Of a stretch of DNA of 8,235 nucleotides, positions 5,332-8,235 are shown piece after piece; within the stretch, counting starts at the first letter, position 1, and each line of letters opens with the position of its first letter. Origin of the DNA: an uncultured Chloroflexota bacterium (GTDB lineage: Bacteria; Chloroflexota; Dehalococcoidia; UBA2247; RBG-13-53-26). Position numbers and translations under genes: made by a program. The notes beneath the pieces are model-generated. The model was not told the origin of the DNA. It did no database searches and was given only the letters and a program-made list of their open reading frames with translations. The stretch is from assembly GCA_937860285.1 (NCBI GenBank), contig CALMBS010000081.1:1-8235 (forward strand), given 5' to 3'.

Positions 5332-6726
5332 GTGGCCGTAGTCGAAGCGGGCACCCGACTCAACTGCATGGACCGGGCCCTTCTGGCCCTGCACAGCAGG
5401 GACGACCCCATGGTCATCCATGGCATCATGTCCATCGAGGGCGCGGTGGACCCGGCCCGGCTGGAGTCCGCGCTCCTGGCCATCCTCTCCCGCCGCCCCC
5501 GGCTGAAGTCGGCCATCCGGGGGGCGCTCCTCGGTCCGGTGCCCGGCCCCGGGCGGACGGATGCCGGCGGCATCCTGACGGTCTGGGACGCGGACGATGC
5601 GCCGGCGGGCGATGAAGCCGGGGGTCAGGCTGAGCAGCGGCGCCAGAAGCGCCTGGGGGGGTGGATAAACCAGCCCCTGGACCCCCGCCGCGGGCTGCCG
5701 TGGAGGGTGCTGCTGCTGCGGGAGGCCGGCGGCAGGTCGTCACTGGTCTTCAGCTTCCATCACGCTGTGGTGGACGGAGTGCGCGCCCTTCACCTGGCGC
5801 GGGAGGTGGTCCGGGAGTACAACGGCCGCGGGGATGCCGACGGCCCCGGGGCGCCGGGGCGTCCTGCCCCCACCCATTCCGATGACCTTCTGGCCCTGGC
5901 CCGCTCCTGCCGGCGCCGGGTGAAGCACTTCTACGTCAGGATGACCGCCGGCCTGGCCCACCGTTTCCTGGTGGCCCCGCTCCTGCCCCGGGCCAGGATC
6001 TGCCGGGCCACGTCGAAGCCGTCGCCGGATATCTCGTTCCACCAGGGACAGCTGCCTGCCTCCGATCTCAGGGGGGTCCGCTCCCGGGCCAGGTCCTTCG
6101 GGGTGACCCTGAACGACGTCCTGCTGGCCGCCTGCTTCCGGACCGTGGAGCGGTGGAACGGGGAGCACGGGAAGCCCAGCCGGAAGATAAGCATCATGGT
6201 GCCGGTGGACGTTGGTGGAGCAGACCCGTCGCCCGTCACGGCCAACCGGGTGTCCTTCATCTCGGTGCCCACGACCAGGAGGGAGAGATCGGACCCGGAC
6301 GAGCTGGTCCGGAGGGTGGGGCGGAAGACCTCGAGGATGCTGGAGAACGGCATGGCCTTCACCATGGTCTATGCCGCCTGGTTCTGCACCCGTGTCCCCC
6401 CGCGGGCGTCCCGGGCCATGGCCTGGCTGGTGATGGCCACCCGCGTGTGCCTGGACACCGTCCTCGTCACCAACGTGGGCCGCGTCTGGCCCTGCGAAGG
6501 CGCGGCCAGGGGCGGCGTCCGCCTGGGGGGCGCCAGGGTCTCCAGCGTCGCGGTGATCCCCCCGGTGGCCAGCCCCATGGGACTGAGCCTGGCGACGGCC
6601 ATCTGGGACGGCCGCCTGCAGGTGACCCTGGCCTACAAGACCGCGCAGTTCTCCGAGGGGCAGGCCCGGGCCTTCCTGGGGTCCTTCCTGGAGCAGGTTC
6701 GGTCCTATCGGATGCCATCACAATAA
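5332..6726 (+). CDS. Stand-alone condensation / WS-DGAT superfamily acyltransferase
   Basis: About 464 residues, the usual length for a two-lobed CoA-dependent acyltransferase-fold protein (NRPS condensation, PapA and wax-ester synthase/DGAT relatives), which transfers an acyl group from CoA or a carrier protein to an alcohol or amine. Using the GTG at 5332: N-terminal lobe begins RLNCMDRALLAL; PWRVLLL strand followed by the active-site motif HHAVVDG at 143-149 (catalytic His144, structural Asp148); LNDVLLAA at 260-267, like the conserved ND motif of WS/DGAT proteins; MVPVDVG soon after; VTNVGRVWP at 379-387, the place of the SNxxGP/SNLGR motif; and a C-terminal SLATAIWDGRLQVTLAYKT strand pair. 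Donor and acceptor cannot be told from sequence. The GTG is preferred because an upstream TTG (5296) falls inside the promoter -35, while the ATG at 5368 would cut into the RLxxMDRALL motif. The GTG lies 1-2 nt from the predicted transcript start, so a leaderless message is possible. No carrier-protein, adenylation or ketosynthase gene is adjacent. Confidence 0.85.
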   Translation: MAVVEAGTRLNCMDRALLALHSRDDPMVIHGIMSIEGAVDPARLESALLAILSRRPRLKSAIRGALLGPVPGPGRTDAGGILTVWDADDAPAGDEAGGQAEQRRQKRLGGWINQPLDPRRGLPWRVLLLREAGGRSSLVFSFHHAVVDGVRALHLAREVVREYNGRGDADGPGAPGRPAPTHSDDLLALARSCRRRVKHFYVRMTAGLAHRFLVAPLLPRARICRATSKPSPDISFHQGQLPASDLRGVRSRARSFGVTLNDVLLAACFRTVERWNGEHGKPSRKISIMVPVDVGGADPSPVTANRVSFISVPTTRRERSDPDELVRRVGRKTSRMLENGMAFTMVYAAWFCTRVPPRASRAMAWLVMATRVCLDTVLVTNVGRVWPCEGAARGGVRLGGARVSSVAVIPPVASPMGLSLATAIWDGRLQVTLAYKTAQFSEGQARAFLGSFLEQVRSYRMPSQ

Positions 6727-6733
6727 TGTCACA

Positions 6734-6754
6734 ATCGGCCGATCCGGGGCCGAT
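6734..6754 (+). other. Small hairpin after the acyltransferase gene
   Basis: Perfect 7-bp inverted repeat ATCGGCC / GGCCGAT around a 7-base loop, starting 8 bases after the TAA stop. No run of T follows, so it is not a standard intrinsic terminator. It may stabilise the 3' end or act as a weak or factor-dependent stop signal. Confidence 0.4.
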
Positions 6755-6769
6755 AGCGTGGCACCCCCC

Positions 6770-6797
6770 TTGAAACCACTCCTTTTTGTGCTATGCT
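6770..6797 (+). promoter_or_regulatory. Promoter for the secreted repeat protein gene
   Basis: TTGAAA at 6770-6775, a 16-bp spacer and TATGCT at 6792-6797, preceded by TGC, which makes an extended -10 (TGn) element. The leader contains a 7-T run and GGAGG close to the ATG. It lies in the 101-bp gap between two genes of the same strand, so the downstream gene is probably transcribed independently. Confidence 0.5.
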
Positions 6798-6827
6798 ATT
6801 GACGGTTTTTTTGGGAGTGGAGGTACC

Positions 6828-8235
6828 ATGAAGAGAACTGCCGTCAGACTCCTCGCCTGGATGATCGTGCCGGTGCTCGTCGCGGTGACCGCCCTGGTGG
6901 CGGGCACTCAGGTGCCGCTGGCGCGGCCGATCGCCTACTACGAGGTGACAGCATCAGCGTACGACCAGGTCGCAGGCGTACCATTCGCCGTTACGGCGTA
7001 TGCCCACGACACGGCGCACGACATCGTCACCGACAACAGCGTGGCGGTAGCCATTGCCTCCAACTCGCCCACCATGGTCTTCGACAGCAACAACAACGGG
7101 ATCTATGGTGAGGGTTCGGACAGCACGGCCGTCCTGTCCTACGGGCGGCTCAGCTTCTATGCCAGGGACACTGTGCCGGCCAGGGGTGTGGTCATCTCGG
7201 TGAACGACAGCTTCGGCAGCCGGGGCAGCAGCGACGCCTTTGCCATCTCCGATACGGCCTTCGTCAGCGCCGACGGGTGGGGCTGGCAGAACCCCCTGCC
7301 GCAGGGCAACGACCTCCTGTCCATATCGGGGAGGTCATCCGATGACGTCTTCGCGGTGGGCACGGGCGGCACGATCCTGCACTACAACGGGAAGTCCTGG
7401 ATACCCATGAACAGCGCCACCAGCAGTGCCCTGTACGGGGTGTGGGCCAGCTCCTCGGTGGATGTCTTCGCCGCGGGGGCTTCGGGGGTCCTGCACTACG
7501 ACGGCGCGGCCTGGACCTCCATGCGGTCCGGCGATGAGCTCCATGATGTCTGGGGCGTTTCCCAGTCCAATGTCTATGCGGTCGGGGAAGGCGGCCTGGT
7601 GGTCCGCTACGACGGCCAGACCTGGACGACCGTGACCGGGTGCACTTCCAAGGACCTCTGGGGGGTGTGGGGCAACTCCTCCACGGACATGTTCGCGGTG
7701 GGAGACAACAGCACCATTCTCCACTACGACTTTGACGGCGTGTCCTGCAGCGCGGTGGCCGGCAACGTGACGCTGCGCGACATCTGGGGGTCCTCGAACA
7801 AGGACGTGTATGCCGTGGGCGACGGCGGCACCATCATGCACTACAACGGCACGGCCTGGACGCCGATGACCAGCGGGACGACTGCGGCCCTGTACGGGGT
7901 CTGGGGCAGGGCGGCCGGCGACGTCTATGCCGCGGGTGACGGCGGCACCGTCCTGCACTACAACGGGACGGCCTGGACTGCACTCAGCAGCGGCACGGCC
8001 TCCGGCCTCCGGGGCATCTGGGGCGCCCAGACGGGCGGCGTTATGGCCGTGGGCGCCAGCGGCACCCTCCTGCGCGGCGACGGCGCCTCCTGGACCGCCG
8101 CCAGCAGCGGCAATACCAGCAACCTCCGCGGCGTCTGGGGCAGCTCCGCCTCCGACGTCTTCGCCGTGGGCGAGGGCGGGACCATCCTGCACTACGACGG
8201 GAGCGTCTGGACGGCGATGACCAGCGGGACCACGG
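6828..8235 (+). CDS. Secreted beta-propeller-type repeat protein with Ig-like N-terminal domain (3' end cut off by window edge)
   Basis: Open from the ATG at 6828 (GGAGG 4 bases upstream) to the window end: 469 codons, no stop. Residues 1-26 are a clear export signal: MKRTAVR, then a hydrophobic stretch to about residue 25, ending VAG. Residues about 38-147 (YYEVTASAYDQVAGVPFAVTAYAHD ... GVVISVNDSFG) resemble an Ig-like/invasin-type beta-sandwich. From residue 162 there are eight tandem units of about 36-40 residues with the pattern LxGVWGSSxxDVFAVGxGGTILHYDGxxWTxMxSGT; the eighth is at the right edge and more may follow. Such VWG/VFAVG repeats are common in extracellular proteins of Chloroflexota and Myxococcota and are thought to fold as BNR/Ycf48-like propeller blades (family knowledge; the fold here is inferred). 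Unit 4 lacks the usual W after YDG (FDGVSCSAV), and unit 7 has lost the HYDG motif (LLRGDG). No catalytic motif is seen; a surface or matrix binding role is possible but unproven. Confidence 0.88.
   Translation, partial: MKRTAVRLLAWMIVPVLVAVTALVAGTQVPLARPIAYYEVTASAYDQVAGVPFAVTAYAHDTAHDIVTDNSVAVAIASNSPTMVFDSNNNGIYGEGSDSTAVLSYGRLSFYARDTVPARGVVISVNDSFGSRGSSDAFAISDTAFVSADGWGWQNPLPQGNDLLSISGRSSDDVFAVGTGGTILHYNGKSWIPMNSATSSALYGVWASSSVDVFAAGASGVLHYDGAAWTSMRSGDELHDVWGVSQSNVYAVGEGGLVVRYDGQTWTTVTGCTSKDLWGVWGNSSTDMFAVGDNSTILHYDFDGVSCSAVAGNVTLRDIWGSSNKDVYAVGDGGTIMHYNGTAWTPMTSGTTAALYGVWGRAAGDVYAAGDGGTVLHYNGTAWTALSSGTASGLRGIWGAQTGGVMAVGASGTLLRGDGASWTAASSGNTSNLRGVWGSSASDVFAVGEGGTILHYDGSVWTAMTSGTT
7311..8235 (+). 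repeat. Tandem array of about 117-bp coding repeats (eight units)
   Basis: In-frame units encode the VWG...VFAVG...LHYDG...W blades. Starts (residues of the protein) are near 162, 202, 238, 277, 316, 355, 394 and 433. Units 5, 6 and 8 are the most alike at DNA level, sharing near-identical runs around GGCGGCACC, CTGCACTAC and GGGACGGCCTGGAC, while units 2-4 are more diverged. This suggests recent duplication or conversion among the later units. It is protein-coding repetition, not a CRISPR or a mobile element. Confidence 0.85.

Noticed and set aside
6734..6754. Intrinsic terminator after the acyltransferase
   Set aside because: The stem is good but no T-run follows it; recorded only as a hairpin.
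6153..6773. 206-codon plus-strand frame overlapping the acyltransferase 3' end
   Set aside because: Out of frame with the acyltransferase, Gly/Pro/Arg-rich, no ribosome site or domain.
7335..8192. 285-codon minus-strand frame opposite the repeat protein
   Set aside because: Antisense of the tandem coding repeats; its apparent repeats simply mirror the plus-strand blades, and the plus frame has a signal peptide, promoter and ribosome site.

Overview
The window is GC-rich, with a strong G/C preference at third codon positions that produces long antisense shadow frames. It looks like chromosomal DNA of a GC-rich bacterium with ordinary sigma-70-type promoters. A Chloroflexota (Dehalococcoidia-like) origin would fit three things: the ImuB variant with the 'RIPERR' tail, the small DUF6504-type protein beside dnaE2, and the secreted VWG/VFAVG-repeat protein. 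This placement is an inference from remembered family features; Actinomycetota or a GC-rich Bacillota are not excluded.

Left two thirds (1-5212, minus strand): one compact SOS mutagenesis operon, read from right to left as lexA, an imuB-like Y-family polymerase, a small DUF6504-type gene, and dnaE2. The spacing is very tight: 21 nt, then a 1-nt TGATG stop/start overlap, then 2 nt. dnaE2 runs off the left edge and lacks only its last few dozen codons. There is no imuA. The ImuB-like protein is short: its first palm strand is joined almost directly to the segment around FLDVTG, the Y-family acidic residues are gone, and its clamp-binding motif is degenerate. The expected job is LexA-repressed, damage-induced error-prone translesion synthesis, with DnaE2 as the polymerase and ImuB as a non-catalytic adaptor.

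Divergent control region (5213-5331): the lexA promoter (TTGACA, 17 bp, TACATT) carries a perfect 16-bp palindrome, TAGTACAAATGTACTA, across its -10 element. This is an evident LexA operator, and it fits the cyanobacterial LexA-box pattern (RGTACNNNDGTWCB as I recall it) rather than the usual Gram-positive or proteobacterial boxes. A second promoter (TTGACA, 16 bp, TATACC) faces right.

Right third (plus strand): a stand-alone acyltransferase of the condensation / WS-DGAT superfamily with an intact HHxxxDG motif. After a 101-bp gap with its own promoter comes a secreted protein with a signal peptide, an Ig-like N-terminal domain and at least eight roughly 39-residue beta-propeller-type repeats, running off the right edge. 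These two genes show no obvious functional tie to the SOS operon.

No RNA genes, insertion sequences or CRISPR arrays were seen, and no stretch over 300 bases lacks a gene. The points most worth following are the imuA-less mutasome with a reduced ImuB and a DUF6504 partner, and the cyanobacterial-type operator.
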